DNA from: Myotis daubentonii
Taxonomy: Eukaryota > Chordata > Mammalia > Chiroptera > Vespertilionidae
Reading direction: 5' to 3'
NCBI RefSeq assembly: GCF_963259705.1
Contig: NC_081847.1
Location: forward strand, 95,090,671 to 95,154,670
DNA: 64,000 nucleotides
The position numbers were made by a program, and so were the translations under genes. Of this stretch, positions 26,547-35,809 are shown one piece after another. Position 1 is the stretch's first letter; every line of letters starts with the position of its first letter. The notes below the pieces were generated by a model. It did no database searches and was not told the DNA's origin. It worked only from the letters and a program-made list of their open reading frames with translations.

Positions 26547-27105
26547 TAGAGACCATTATAAACTTTTGAACAATAATAGATACAGAGGCAGAGCTGCCTC
26601 AAACAGATTGTCAAACTGCAGCTGGAAGGCCGGGGAGGGTTGGGGTTGAGGGGCAGGAGGTAGGGGGTAAGAGATCAACCAAAGGACTTGTATGCATGCA
26701 TATAAGCATAACCAATGGACATAGGACACTGGGGGATAGGGGAGGCTAGGGGACTGTCTAGGGCGGGGGGGGGGGAACTGGACACATATGTAATACCCTT
26801 TGTAATACTTTAAGCAAAAAAAAAAAAAGTACTAGGAACTTTAATTGTTTAATTGTTCAATTGTTTTTCTAAATAAAAATGTTATAATTATTGAAAACAA
26901 CACCTAAAGTGCATGACGATGATAAAAATAATGTGCAGTTTGCCCAAAAACGTGCAGTCCCTGGCGTATGTCTCAGAGATTTCTATGCGATATGCAGTGT
27001 GTTAAGAGAACGCCTGAGGAGTCAGCAAACAATCTCATTCAAGCTGGTGATTTAGAAACACTCATTTCCTGCAAGTATTTCACTTCCTTTTTAAAAAGGA
27101 TTACA

Positions 27106-27312
27106 GCCCTAACTGGTGTGGCTCAGTGGATAGTGTCGGTCTGCGGACCATAGGGTCCCGGGTTCGGTGGCGGTCAAGGGCACATGCCCTGGTTGTGGGC
27201 TCGATCCCCAGTAGGGTGTGTGCAGGAGGCAGCCGATCAATGATTCTCTCTCATTGATGTTTCTATCTCTCTCCCCCTTCCTCTCTGAAATCAATAAATA
27301 CATATATAAAAC
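27106..27312 (+). mobile_element. Ves SINE
   Basis: GCCCTAACTGGTGTGGCTCA head of the 'GGATAG...GTCGGTCTGCGGACC' type, CT-rich 3' part, AATCAATAAATACATA tail. Confidence 0.9.
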
Positions 27313-27904
27313 AGATTTAGTGGGCAAATTCATAATCTCTGACACAATTATTTGGACTGAGATGCATGTTCCTCTCTTAGTTATAATTCTTCCGACCCAA
27401 TTCTCACTTAAAAGGTAGAGCCAAGAACAAAATACCCTTCATGTCCATGACGACACGCAGGCTGCGGTTTCTGCCGGGATGAGGCATTGCTGTCCCGTCC
27501 GACGCGGCTCGCACTCTGCCTGACGCTCTCCCCTGACCCACAGGGCACAGACCGCGGGCTCCGTCCGCCTGGGACGCGGGCCAGCAGGGCGTCGCTGTGG
27601 CTGCACTGTCTAACTCTGCCAGTGCAGTGGTCACGAAGGGCAGGGAGGCAGGCGCCCCCGGCTGGCAGCCGTCCTCCAGCGGAGGAACAACCTGCACAAT
27701 GCACAGGTTAACAAGCCGGGCGCGTGTGGTCACCCGAGAGCACAGAGCCACGGTGGACAGCGGCTCCATAACGCACAGCATCGCCGACTATTCCTGGACA
27801 AAGAGCAACGCTATGTCCACGGCCAGGACTCACACTGAAGACGCTCCGTTCCTGGTGAACCTGATTGAGAGGAGCCGTAGAGGCAGGTGAGCCTCCGTAC
27901 TTAC

Positions 27905-28030
27905 CGCCAAGGACTCCTGCAGGTCCCCAGCAGAGCCTGCCTCCTCCTCCTCCTCCTCGTCCGGCACCTGGTCCTGGGAGCAGTAGTGCGTGCTGTAGGC
28001 CGCGTGCTCCTCGATCGCCTGCAGCCAGTC
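27905..28030 (-). CDS. OSBPL1A: OSBPL1A exon 13 (PH C-terminal helix and acidic linker)
   Basis: Exactly 42 codons between GCTCCTCAG|GACTGG and TTGGCG|GTAAGT. It starts DWLQAIEEHAAYSTHYCSQD; the Trp is the invariant PH-domain C-terminal helix tryptophan. After it comes a run of six Glu coded by a GAG/GAA repeat, then AGSAGDLQESLA. The acidic run is a small coding microsatellite and is a likely site of length variation between species. Confidence 0.95.
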
Positions 28031-28756
28031 CTGAGGAGCCCAAACAGTTAAATTAAAGGGACATGTGCCGGCCGGTGTGGCTCCGTGGGTGAGCATCAAT
28101 CTATGAACCAGGGGGTCACGGTTCGATTCCCGGTCAGGGCACAGGCCCGGGTTGTGGGCTCGATCCCCAGTGGGGGTGTGCAGGAGGCAGCCGATCCATG
28201 GTTCTCGCTCATCATGGATGTTTCTCTCTGTCCCTCTCCCTCCCTCCCTCTCTGAGATAAAAGTATATTTTTTTTAAAAAGATCACGGCATCTCCATTGA
28301 AGCGACCGCACTATGAATTCCTGTCACCTGAACCCTAACCTCTTGCTGCTGCTATTGTTCAATTTACCAAAAAGCAGCCCTGCGTCCCCACGGCGTGAAC
28401 CAGAGCAGCTGGGCGGCCGCTCTGCCCTTGGCCGTGACCTTGGAGAGCAGGGAGGAGGCAACGCCTCACGGCCTTCAGCTTCCTCACCTACAAAGTCGGG
28501 GCAAGCGACGCACCTCAGGTCGTCTCCCAACCACGGGAGGCTGTGCGTCCACAGAACCAAGACGAGGAATGTTAAGAACAGAAACACCTGCAGGTCCATG
28601 CGGGCGGAGCACCGACTCGCCAGCCAAACCCCAGAAGCTGCCATCACCCCCCCATTAAAAAGGTGCGACCAGCGAGGCTGGGGGTCGCTATGGGGCTCCC
28701 ATGCTGGTCTCTAGTCGCCCTGAAGGTTTCAGGAGACCCATGAACCCACAAATCAC
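28031..28756 (-). other. OSBPL1A intron 12
   Basis: Holds one complete plus-strand Ves SINE (28068-28282) close to exon 13 and about 470 bp of unique sequence. Nothing else seen. Confidence 0.85.
28068..28282 (+). mobile_element. Ves SINE
   Basis: GGCCGGTGTGGCTCCGTGGG head, GGTTCGATTCCCGGTCAGGG B-box, CT-rich end. Lies 38 nt beyond the start of exon 13 in intron 12. Confidence 0.9.
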
Positions 28757-28855
28757 CTCTCTTGCCTGCGGAGGGCTGTTCTGAGGGACCTTGAAGCCAT
28801 GAACAGTGTCGTCAAAGCATTTAACGGAGAAGAGGCAGCTGTCACTGGGCTTGAC
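28757..28855 (-). CDS. OSBPL1A: OSBPL1A exon 12 (PH domain)
   Basis: Exactly 33 codons between TCTCCAAG|GTCAAG and AGAGAG|GTGATT. It encodes VKPSDSCLFSVKCFDDTVHG then FKVPQNSPPQARE, the strands beta-5 to beta-7 of the PH domain. Confidence 0.94.
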
Positions 28856-29720
28856 CTTGGAGACAAGAAGGCAGTGAGACACCACCACACGCGCACATAA
28901 CAGAAGCTCCACAGCAACCCGCGACCTATGACCCAGGAGGTCAGGGTTCGACTCCCGGTCAGGGCACGTGCCCAGGTTTCGGGCTCGGTCCCAGTGGGGG
29001 GTGTGCAGGAGGTACCCGATCAATGATTCTCTCATCACTGAAGTTTCTCTCTCTCTCTCCCTCTCCCATCCTCTCTGAAATCAATAAAAATATATTTAAA
29101 AAATAAGAAAGAGAGAGAGAGGGAGAGAGAAGTGCTGATGTTGAGTGGGCAGGCCCTGCGGCAGCTGACACCTGAGGACACCTGGTGGGGACCCCAGGGA
29201 CTGCGTCCAGGCTCAGGCTCTGACCGCCTCCCCGCGGAGAAGCTGCTGTCTCCTGAGCTCAGAGCCCAAGCTTCCTGCTCTGACAGGGCCTTATCAGCAC
29301 CAGGAAACCTCCCGCCCCATTGTCCTCCTTTACCCATGCACAGACACACGTGCACATGCATGCACACGTGACCACACACACACACAGCACGGGCAGAAGT
29401 AGCCTACAGTTGTGAGTACCCCGAACAGCTCGATCTTAAATCTTACTCACTCACTGGCTTGTTTCCCCTGAACAACTGTAACCAGCTCTGCCCCGCCCGC
29501 TCCACGCACGTGCATTCCTTACACACGTTCCCGGATCACTCATCTCTCGTCCCGCAATATGAGGATCAACCAAAGCTGGTCCGTTTAGAGAGGAGACTCC
29601 CCCTCCTCGGCCCCAGCACGTCCCCCCCCCCCCCCGGATCTGCCGGGGCAGCTTATACACGAGGCCGGGCCATCGCCTGCAGAACCAGCTCCGCGTGTGA
29701 GCAAAGACGTGTCGTCCTAC
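28856..29720 (-). other. OSBPL1A intron 11
   Basis: Holds a Ves SINE lacking its 5' end (28921-29103), then (GA)n, and a short CA-rich patch near 29340-29385. A poly-C run of about 15 bases sits near 29620-29635. Confidence 0.85.
28921..29103 (+). mobile_element. Ves SINE, head truncated or decayed
   Basis: CCTATGACCCAGGAGGTCAG onward is normal Ves with GGTTCGACTCCCGGTCAGGG and the CT-rich end; the A-box part is not recognisable. Confidence 0.82.
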
Positions 29721-29784
29721 CGTGCACACGGCTTGCGTGAGGTGTTTGCACCCCTGGCGGTAAATCTTACGGGCGGCGTCGGGC
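29721..29784 (-). CDS. OSBPL1A: OSBPL1A exon 11 (PH domain)
   Basis: A 64-base exon after TTTTGAAG, ending GTGCACG|GTAGGA. It completes Gln across the junction and encodes PDAARKIYRQGCKHLTQAVC then T. Intron 10 upstream of it is only 113 bp. It ends in phase 0. Confidence 0.93.
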
Positions 29785-29897
29785 CTTCAAAATAAACATT
29801 AAATTTTCACGGTAAAAGGAGAAGAGATAAGTGAAAAGGTTCAACCTTCCCAAACGGGCATGCGACAATTTAACAAGAGTAACGACCGGACACTCAC

Positions 29898-29971
29898 TGC
29901 TTCCGATACCAGGACAGGACGCCGTGCTCCAGCACCACCCAGAACAGCCTCCAGCCGAAAAACCGCGAGCT
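29898..29971 (-). CDS. OSBPL1A: OSBPL1A exon 10 (PH domain)
   Basis: A 74-base exon after CTCCCTTAG, ending GGAAGCA|GTGAGT. It encodes SSRFFGWRLFWVVLEHGVLS then WYRKQ, the beta-2 to beta-3 region of the PH domain, with the W-x-x-RLFWV-x-L pattern typical of PH folds. Confidence 0.95.
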
Positions 29972-30715
29972 CTAAGGGAGAGCAAGGGACCCGCTGACCC
30001 CGCGGCGCAAACACTGGCTGCGCGTGGCTGGGTCAGGAGGGTCCCCGTCTGTGAAAGAGGCGTGCGGTGAGCACCCCAACATGCTCCCGCCTGGGCGCAC
30101 CCCTCAGGGCAACAGAGGGGAGACATCCACACCCATGGATCCACGCCCACAGCTCTGTTCCCACAGGACTGCTCTGGGACATTTACACGAATTACCAGCG
30201 GTGGGCTAGCAAGGCCCTTCCTCAACGTCCTGAACTTCTAGACAGAGGGAATCATCCTGAATGTGTGTCACACGGGAGCACACACGCACGCAAACACGGA
30301 GGCAGTGCGGGCGGCCGAGCACACCACAGCCCTCACCCAGCGCCGTCCCCAAACCACGGAGCTCAGACGCCAGGAACGTCTGGCCCCAGAGGCCTCGTAG
30401 GTGCTCTGACAATGCGGGGCTTAACTTCTTCCCGTGTCCTCTGGTTCATGGTTCGTAACAAACAGTGATTCTGTGAGTCTGCGATCACGGAAGAAAGACT
30501 GCTCCCCTCTCCCCATCCCCGCTCCGACACGTGGCCACCGGACAGGGCGAGACCACGGACACAGGGCAGCAGCCGCCCCACGCGTCGCCGAGTGCTGCCA
30601 GCAGGACACAGGGCTGCGTGAGAGGCGGGACGACCACCTCAGAAATGACCGGAAACGTTTCACGAACACAGACCCCGAGCCTCCCTTCCAGGTTACGGTG
30701 AAAGTGCCCACCCAC
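29972..30715 (-). other. OSBPL1A intron 9
   Basis: About 740 bp of GC-rich unique sequence; no repeat or gene recognised. Confidence 0.8.
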
Positions 30716-30760
30716 CTTCCAGAGGGGACCTTCAAACCGCCTCAGCGCTCGGTACAGGGC
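30716..30760 (-). CDS. OSBPL1A: OSBPL1A exon 9 (PH domain start)
   Basis: A 45-base exon between TCCCGCAG|GCCC and TGGAAG|GTGGGT. It encodes ALYRALRRFEGPLWK; the F-E-G-PLWK segment is the first strand of the PH domain. Short, but it fits in phase and matches the family sequence at this point. Confidence 0.92.
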
Positions 30761-30860
30761 CTGCGGGAAAGGAGTCTCGTTAAATGTACTTCAAACGCTC
30801 AGGGACACGCACGCCCCGCCCGAGCCTGTGCCCGCCGTGTCCCCGCGACCCTGCGCCCAC

Positions 30861-30922
30861 CGTGTTCCCGGAGAGGAGCTGCTTCACCTCGGTGCCCTGG
30901 GCCAGGTGCAGCGGCTTCTGAT
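30861..30922 (-). CDS. OSBPL1A: OSBPL1A exon 8
   Basis: A 62-base exon after TTTTCACAG, ending AACACG|GTGGGC. With the G from exon 7 it reads DQKPLHLAQGTEVKQLLSGN plus T. This is the last ankyrin helix pair before the PH domain. Intron 8 that follows is only 100 bp. Confidence 0.93.
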
Positions 30923-33416
30923 CTGTGAAAAGCAAGGATGGCCCTGTGACTGCAGCACGGGCCTGGCTCCGCTTCCCCCACCGCCCCCTCCGCCCCCTTT
31001 CCTCCCCATGCCCCTGAGCGGCCAGCTCCTCAGGGCCTCCTTTCCACGCCATGTCTGCAGACAGAGTAGCCAGGACGCTGTGCAAGCGCTGTGCCCTGCA
31101 GGCTCTCCTGCCCTTCCGGTCACTCCCTCAAGCGCTGTGCCCTGCACTCCCTCAGCTGCTGAGGGGCACGATGATACCAGCTCTCCCCTGGCTCAGGAGG
31201 TCAGATCCACTCCCTCCCCTTCCCCAGCTTCCACAGGCCGCTGACAGGCACCCGTGACGTGATGCGTGGCCCTCCCTCCTGCGGGGGCATCGCCCCAGCC
31301 TGTGCCCCATCTGTGCACTCTCTCCTGACGCTGGTCCTCCTGCCACCTCCCTAGAAGAGCCATGTGAACCCATGGGGCACCTGGGCAACAGCCTTTCCCC
31401 GTGCAGGTCCCCTAACCTCCCATCTCTGGGGGCCAGGACCCCATCCGTCCCCACAGCCACCAGCTGCCCCCAGAACTCAGGGCGAGGGCCCCAGCTGAGG
31501 GGCCAAGGAGAGGGCAGTGGAGAGAGGAGCCAGCGAGATACTGTGGGAACGCCGCCCTCCGCGTGCAGGCGCTGGGCTTTGGCAAACGACAAGAACAGAA
31601 TCTGCGTGTCACGGTGACTAGTGAGCAGGACCCCGTGCAGGTGCAGGATGCTGCGAGGAAGCCACCTGGGACCTGGGGGAGATCTAACCGCTGGAGAAAC
31701 AAAAGCTGCATGTTAACCATTTAAACACACACAGCGCATCAGACGGAGACGCCGTGAGGAAGGCGACACAGCCCACAGGTAACTGCTTCACCTGCAGGAT
31801 GGTGTCTTACGAAGCAAGCCGCCCCTGGCTCTGGGGAAGCCGGCTGGGGGCAGGGACGTGTCTGCACGTTCTGGCATCTCCAAGGTGCTCTCTTCCTCTA
31901 ACGCAGCTGGAGGCCCTGCCAGGGGCGTTTCCCGTCCTCCGTTGCTTTATGAGGCAGATAACACCCCAACCACAGACAGGCTGCGACCACGCAGGCCTCC
32001 AGGTACAAACACCTTGAGCTAATACCACCCCTGGGGGGTGTTGGGCAATGTTTTTGTATAAATATCTCCTAATGAGAGTCCCTGATGCACCAACTAATAC
32101 TTGAGGCCAGGGACTTAGCAGAGAACATGACAATGTGGGTGGGAATCATGGAAAAGGAAGAAGACAGTAAGTAAACAGACAGGAAACAGAGCAGAGGATA
32201 AAGCATGCTATGCCCATGTGTTACGTGGGTGAGTGACGGATACCAGCTCAGCCTGGAGACTGGGGGTGTTTACATGGAAAGGACGTGGTCAGAGTGGTGG
32301 GGGGGCAGCTGCGGCAGAGGCCTGGGCAGGAGCTGAGGGGGCAGGAGCTGGGGGGGCAGGAGCTGGGGGGGCAGGAGCTGGGGGGGCAGGAGCTGAGAGG
32401 GCAGGAGCTGGGGGGGCAGGAGCTGAGGGGGGTGGGGGGGGTTGTGGGGGCGTCCAGGGGCTGTGCAGGCAGGCAGACCTCTGTGAGCCACTGCCAGGAG
32501 CCTGAGTTTGTTCTAAAAGGATGCAAAGCCCCTGAAGGGTTTCCCATCGAAGGGTAACATGATCTGACTTACTTAAAACCCTGCAAATGGTTAAAAACAA
32601 ACACCTTTGTAAGAATAACGGGGAACTGAGCTCTGGCCGTTCCGAATACGGTGGTGCTGCCCCGGCTGTGAACAGCTCTGTCCGGATGTCACTCACACCC
32701 ATTCCCTCCCCCGCGGAAGGTGTATCGCTCCCAGAGCCGTGGGGCTGTCCCTGGTCGTGGATCTGAGAAGGAGCACTTCTCTTTCCTAAATATAAGACGC
32801 GTCTGAAGAAACCACCTGCCGGGGAGGGATCACTACTGGCAGTTCCTGGAGAGGATGCTGTGTGTCAGTTAATGACACGTCTATCGTGAAGCCGTGACAA
32901 TGTCTGTAATAAACTTTCTAACCACACGGTGGGTCGTGGCTGGAACATGGGCAAGAGAAAACCGAGAGTGACGGTCACACAGCCGAAGGCATCCAGGGGA
33001 CGCCGCAGGCACCGGAGAAGCGGGCGGCAGTGATGGCGGAGGGCAGCCCAGGATCCAGGTGAATGTCAGAGGTCGCGTCACAGAACTGCCCACGGGGAAA
33101 GCCGGGCTGACCGTGGGTTCTTGAGGGAAAAGCCGCTCACACTGTTAATGGGAAGTGAACCATCCACTGGGTTTCCAGCTCACTCGGAGGAGACGTCACG
33201 GGAGAAGGCCCGCCGCTCCGCGCTTTTGTCTGAGACGTGGCTCCTCCGGGCAGAGGGCAGTGGGGTTTCGCTCACAGAATCCTGCCCTCACACCAACCAC
33301 CGGCCAGGGAGCTGCATGCCCAGGGCAGAGCCCTCGATGCCCGAAGGGCCAGCGCACAGTCAGACTCCCACAGAACACTGACCCCCGGACAGCCGCCCTG
33401 CCCAGTGCCCGCTCAC
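30923..33416 (-). other. OSBPL1A intron 7
   Basis: Unique GC-rich sequence with one 15-bp tandem repeat (32324-32435). No SINE or gene recognised. Confidence 0.8.
32324..32435 (+). repeat. 15-bp tandem repeat, G-rich, about 7 copies
   Basis: GCAGGAGCTGGGGGG repeated with exact 15-bp spacing from 32341, some units with GAGAG or GAGGG. G-runs of six to seven in every unit. Confidence 0.93.
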
Positions 33417-33561
33417 CGTTCCTGTTCCGCAGGCTGGGGTCGGCTCCACTCTTCAGCAGGGCCAGCACGCAGGGCCCCCGGGCCCGGTAGGCCGCGCAGT
33501 GCAGGGGCGTGTTCCCCAACTGGTCCGCGCAGTTGACGTCGGGGGGGTTGGGGCTGTTGAG
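33417..33561 (-). CDS. OSBPL1A: OSBPL1A exon 7 (ankyrin repeat)
   Basis: A 145-base exon after CCTTGGCAG, ending AACG|GTGAGC. It encodes LNSPNPPDVNCADQLGNTPL through HCAAYRARGP and a tail ending LKSGADPSLRNRN. The D-x-LGNTPLHCAA core is a canonical ankyrin motif. It is GC- and CpG-rich, with GC-ending codons, in contrast to exons 5 and 6. Confidence 0.95.
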
Positions 33562-34467
33562 CTGCCAAGGGAGAGACATGCAGAAGCAGGTGTCAGAGGC
33601 AGACCTCTCCCAGAAGCACCGGCAGGTGTGAGTGTCGGGCGAAGCCGCAGACCACACGCCTGGCTCCCAGCGGCTCCTGGCACCGGGCTCCCAGCGGCTG
33701 CGGCTCCCTAAACCAGCCACCGTGTCACCGCCGGGCTGTCCTCCAGGGGCCATGAAAGCCCAGGCCCCCACTCCGACAGGAGAGCTGTCCGTCTGTCCCA
33801 ACACGATACAAATATCCCAAAACACTGTCCCCCCTTCGCAGGGTTCCTTCTAGACGTTGGGCAGACCCTCCAGAAACGGCCGTCAAAGTGAGAGCCCGAT
33901 GCCTGCGTAGTGTAGGGCCTGCACCAGGCTGCACCCTCAACCGCCTCACGTTCAGTTCTTGCTTGGAAACCCCGGCTCCCAGCCCAGCAGGTTTCAGGAG
34001 GGTGGGGAGCATGTCAGGAATTCAGAGGAAACACAGCATTGCACACGTAGCCTCAGTAAACGACAGACATGTGTTCTGTTATGATGAACTTGAGTATTAT
34101 GGCCCCACGATGCCACTAAGTTATAAAGTTAACATTAAGGAAACGTGTGTCTTCAAGGGCAGAATCTATATATAAAAGCCTAAGCGACCGAATGACTGGG
34201 CCACCGAACGACCAGTCGCTATGACACGCACTGACCACCGTGGGGCAGATGCTCAACACAGGAGCTGCCCCCTGGTGGTCAGTGCGCTCCCACAGCCAAC
34301 CTCCCGCGGCCCTTCCCCCTGGCCAGCCCAATTGGCCCCAATCTGGACTAGGTGAGACGGCCCCAACCAGCCCCAATCACTGGCCAGGCCGAGGGACCCC
34401 ACCCATGCATGAATTTGTGCACTGGGCCTCCTGTAAAGAAATAATGCCTTTTTTTAAATTTTTTTAC
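33562..34467 (-). other. OSBPL1A intron 6
   Basis: Contains a non-autonomous HeliBat-type Helitron (34165-34434) next to the exon 6 donor. A short TCCCAGCGGCT-type duplication lies near 33663-33700. The rest shows nothing recognisable. Confidence 0.85.
34165..34434 (+). mobile_element. HeliBat-type non-autonomous Helitron with internal hairpin
   Basis: The 5' end A|TCTATATATAAAAGCC and 3' end ATGAATTTGTGCACTGGGCC match the ends of the two other Helitrons in this window. No target duplication, as expected. Inside is an inverted repeat (34228-34248 against 34265-34285). No Rep/helicase sequence. It ends about 32 nt from the exon 6 donor. Confidence 0.8.
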
Positions 34468-34553
34468 CAGAGCTATAAGATCTGCTGTTTTTCCTTCTCT
34501 TGCTGCTTCTAAAAGTAATTCTTCAAGCTTTCTTTGCTGAGTTCTTTCTACAG
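34468..34553 (-). CDS. OSBPL1A: OSBPL1A exon 6 (helical linker to next ankyrin repeat)
   Basis: An 86-base exon after CTTTTGCAG, ending GCTCTG|GTAAAA. It encodes AVERTQQRKLEELLLEAARE then GKTADLIAL, matching the ORP1 linker and first helix of the following repeat. The donor is followed by an A/T-rich stretch and a Helitron about 32 nt away. Confidence 0.93.
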
Positions 34554-35011
34554 CTGCAAAAGGAAAAATATATATATTCCTCAGTCAGAATAGCAGCAGC
34601 AATTTCATCACAGATGGACAGAGAACACAGGGCTGTCTGAGAAAGGCACGAGGGCTCTGGGCTGTGACTCAAACACAGGCAGACGCACTGCTGTCCTCAT
34701 CGCCTCGCATGTCAGATCCTGATGTCACCTTCCTTCACATTCATAGGAACTTGTCTTCAATTCCGAGGTCTTTCGTCTGTTACTCACCACAGCACCCATC
34801 ACCGATGGTTGTGAAGCATTGTCTTAGCTGAAACACACTACATAGCTAACTTGGAAAGGTAGACACGTGGGGAGAGGGGTCCATGCCTCCAAAACCTTCA
34901 ATGTGAACAGCAATAAGAAATAGCACTGGTGGAAATGTACCAACCCTGAGTGTATTTAGATTTATATACACCTACATACTTCCACATAAGAATACAAATC
35001 TACTTCTCTTT

Positions 35012-35213
35012 TAAAAATATATTTTTATTGACTTCAGAGAGGGAGAGGGAGATAGAAACATCAATGATGAGAAAGAATCATTGATCGGCCGCCTCCTGCA
35101 CGCCCCACACTGGGGATTGAGCCTCAACCTGGGCCTGTGCCCTCACCAGGAATCGAACCGTGACCTCCTGGTTCATAGGCTGATGCTCAACCACTGAGCC
35201 ACACCGGCTGGTC
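35012..35213 (-). mobile_element. Ves SINE, minus strand
   Basis: Reverse complement: GACCAGCCGGTGTGGCTCAG head, GGTTCGATTCCTGGTGAGGG B-box, CT-rich end and AATAAAAATATATTT tail. Confidence 0.9.
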
Positions 35214-35443
35214 TGGAGAAGCAGATTCTTAAACTCGCCACGATGTGGCATCAAGGTCACAGTTGAAAGCTCTGAGGAAACTCGTAGAGATAATTCTGTG
35301 TCTAGTCAGTGACTCCCTGATCACACCCCCTGGAGCACAGGCTCGGTGCCCTAGTTGGTCATGTTAGAAGCAACGTCTGCTCCTGCTCGGAACCTTGACT
35401 ACGATGAGAGAAAACGCTACTCATGTGAGGTTACCGTCTAGAC

Positions 35444-35656
35444 CAGCCGTGGGCAAACTACGGCCCGCGGGCCGGATCCGACCCGTTTGAAATGAACAAA
35501 ACTAAAAAAAAAAAAAGACCGTACCCTTTTATGTAATGATGTTTACTTTGAATTTCTATTAGTTCACACAAACACTCCATCCATGCTTTTGTTCCGGCCT
35601 CCGGTCCAGTTTAAGAACCCGTCGTGGCCCTCGAGTCAGACAGTTTGCCCGCCCTG
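35444..35656 (+). mobile_element. hAT-type MITE near exon 5 donor
   Basis: Inverted ends CAGCCGTGGGCAAAC and GTTTGCCCGCCCTG, with CTACGGCCCGCGGGCCGGAT near the left end. Flanking octamers GTCTAGAC and GGCCGGAC are partly alike. Non-coding, contains a 13-A run. Confidence 0.8.
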
Positions 35657-35697
35657 GGCCGGACATTAAATGTTAGGGTAAGGTCGGTGACATCTAC

Positions 35698-35809
35698 CTT
35701 CGAGCATGTTTCTGATTTCTCTGTCATGAGTGACTTCTTTGGCTCTCTGTCCACTCCCATTAACAACAGTAGGGTCGGCGTTATATTCTAAAAGAAGCAT
35801 TACCAACTC
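35698..35809 (-). CDS. OSBPL1A: OSBPL1A exon 5 (ankyrin repeat end)
   Basis: A 112-base exon between TTTTAG|GAGTTG and CTCGAAG|GTAGAT. It encodes ELVMLLLEYNADPTVVNGSG then QRAKEVTHDREIRNMLE plus one base. It is relatively AT-rich compared with exons 7 and 15. A hAT MITE ends about 40 nt beyond its donor. Confidence 0.95.

Larger units (their letters stand above)
20685..26823 (+). mobile_element. L1 retrotransposon, nearly full length, with nested solo LTR
   Basis: Flanked by a perfect 19-bp target-site duplication AAAAAGTACTAGGAACTTT (20666-20684 and 26824-26842). Order: 5' UTR (20685-20999), ORF1 (21000-21908, broken by one stop), ORF2 starting MATNKYLSIITLNVNG at 21958, reverse transcriptase with FADDMILY, a C-terminal ORF2 part to about 26546, a G-rich 3' UTR tract near 26620-26775 and an A-rich tail. 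The 761-bp LTR at 22649-23409 interrupts ORF2. Without it the element is about 5.4 kb. The intact TSD and few lesions suggest a moderately young insertion. It lies antisense to OSBPL1A. Confidence 0.95.
15945..27904 (-). other. OSBPL1A intron 13
   Basis: The 12-kb intron between the PH-domain exon 13 and exon 14. Its second half is an L1 with a nested solo LTR (20685-26823), with Ves SINEs at 19662 and 27106. The stretch 15945-19660 is GC-rich unique sequence with no recognised gene. Confidence 0.85.
34554..35697 (-). other. OSBPL1A intron 5
   Basis: Contains a minus-strand Ves SINE (35012-35213) and a hAT MITE (35444-35656) that ends about 40 nt from the exon 5 donor. Confidence 0.85.
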
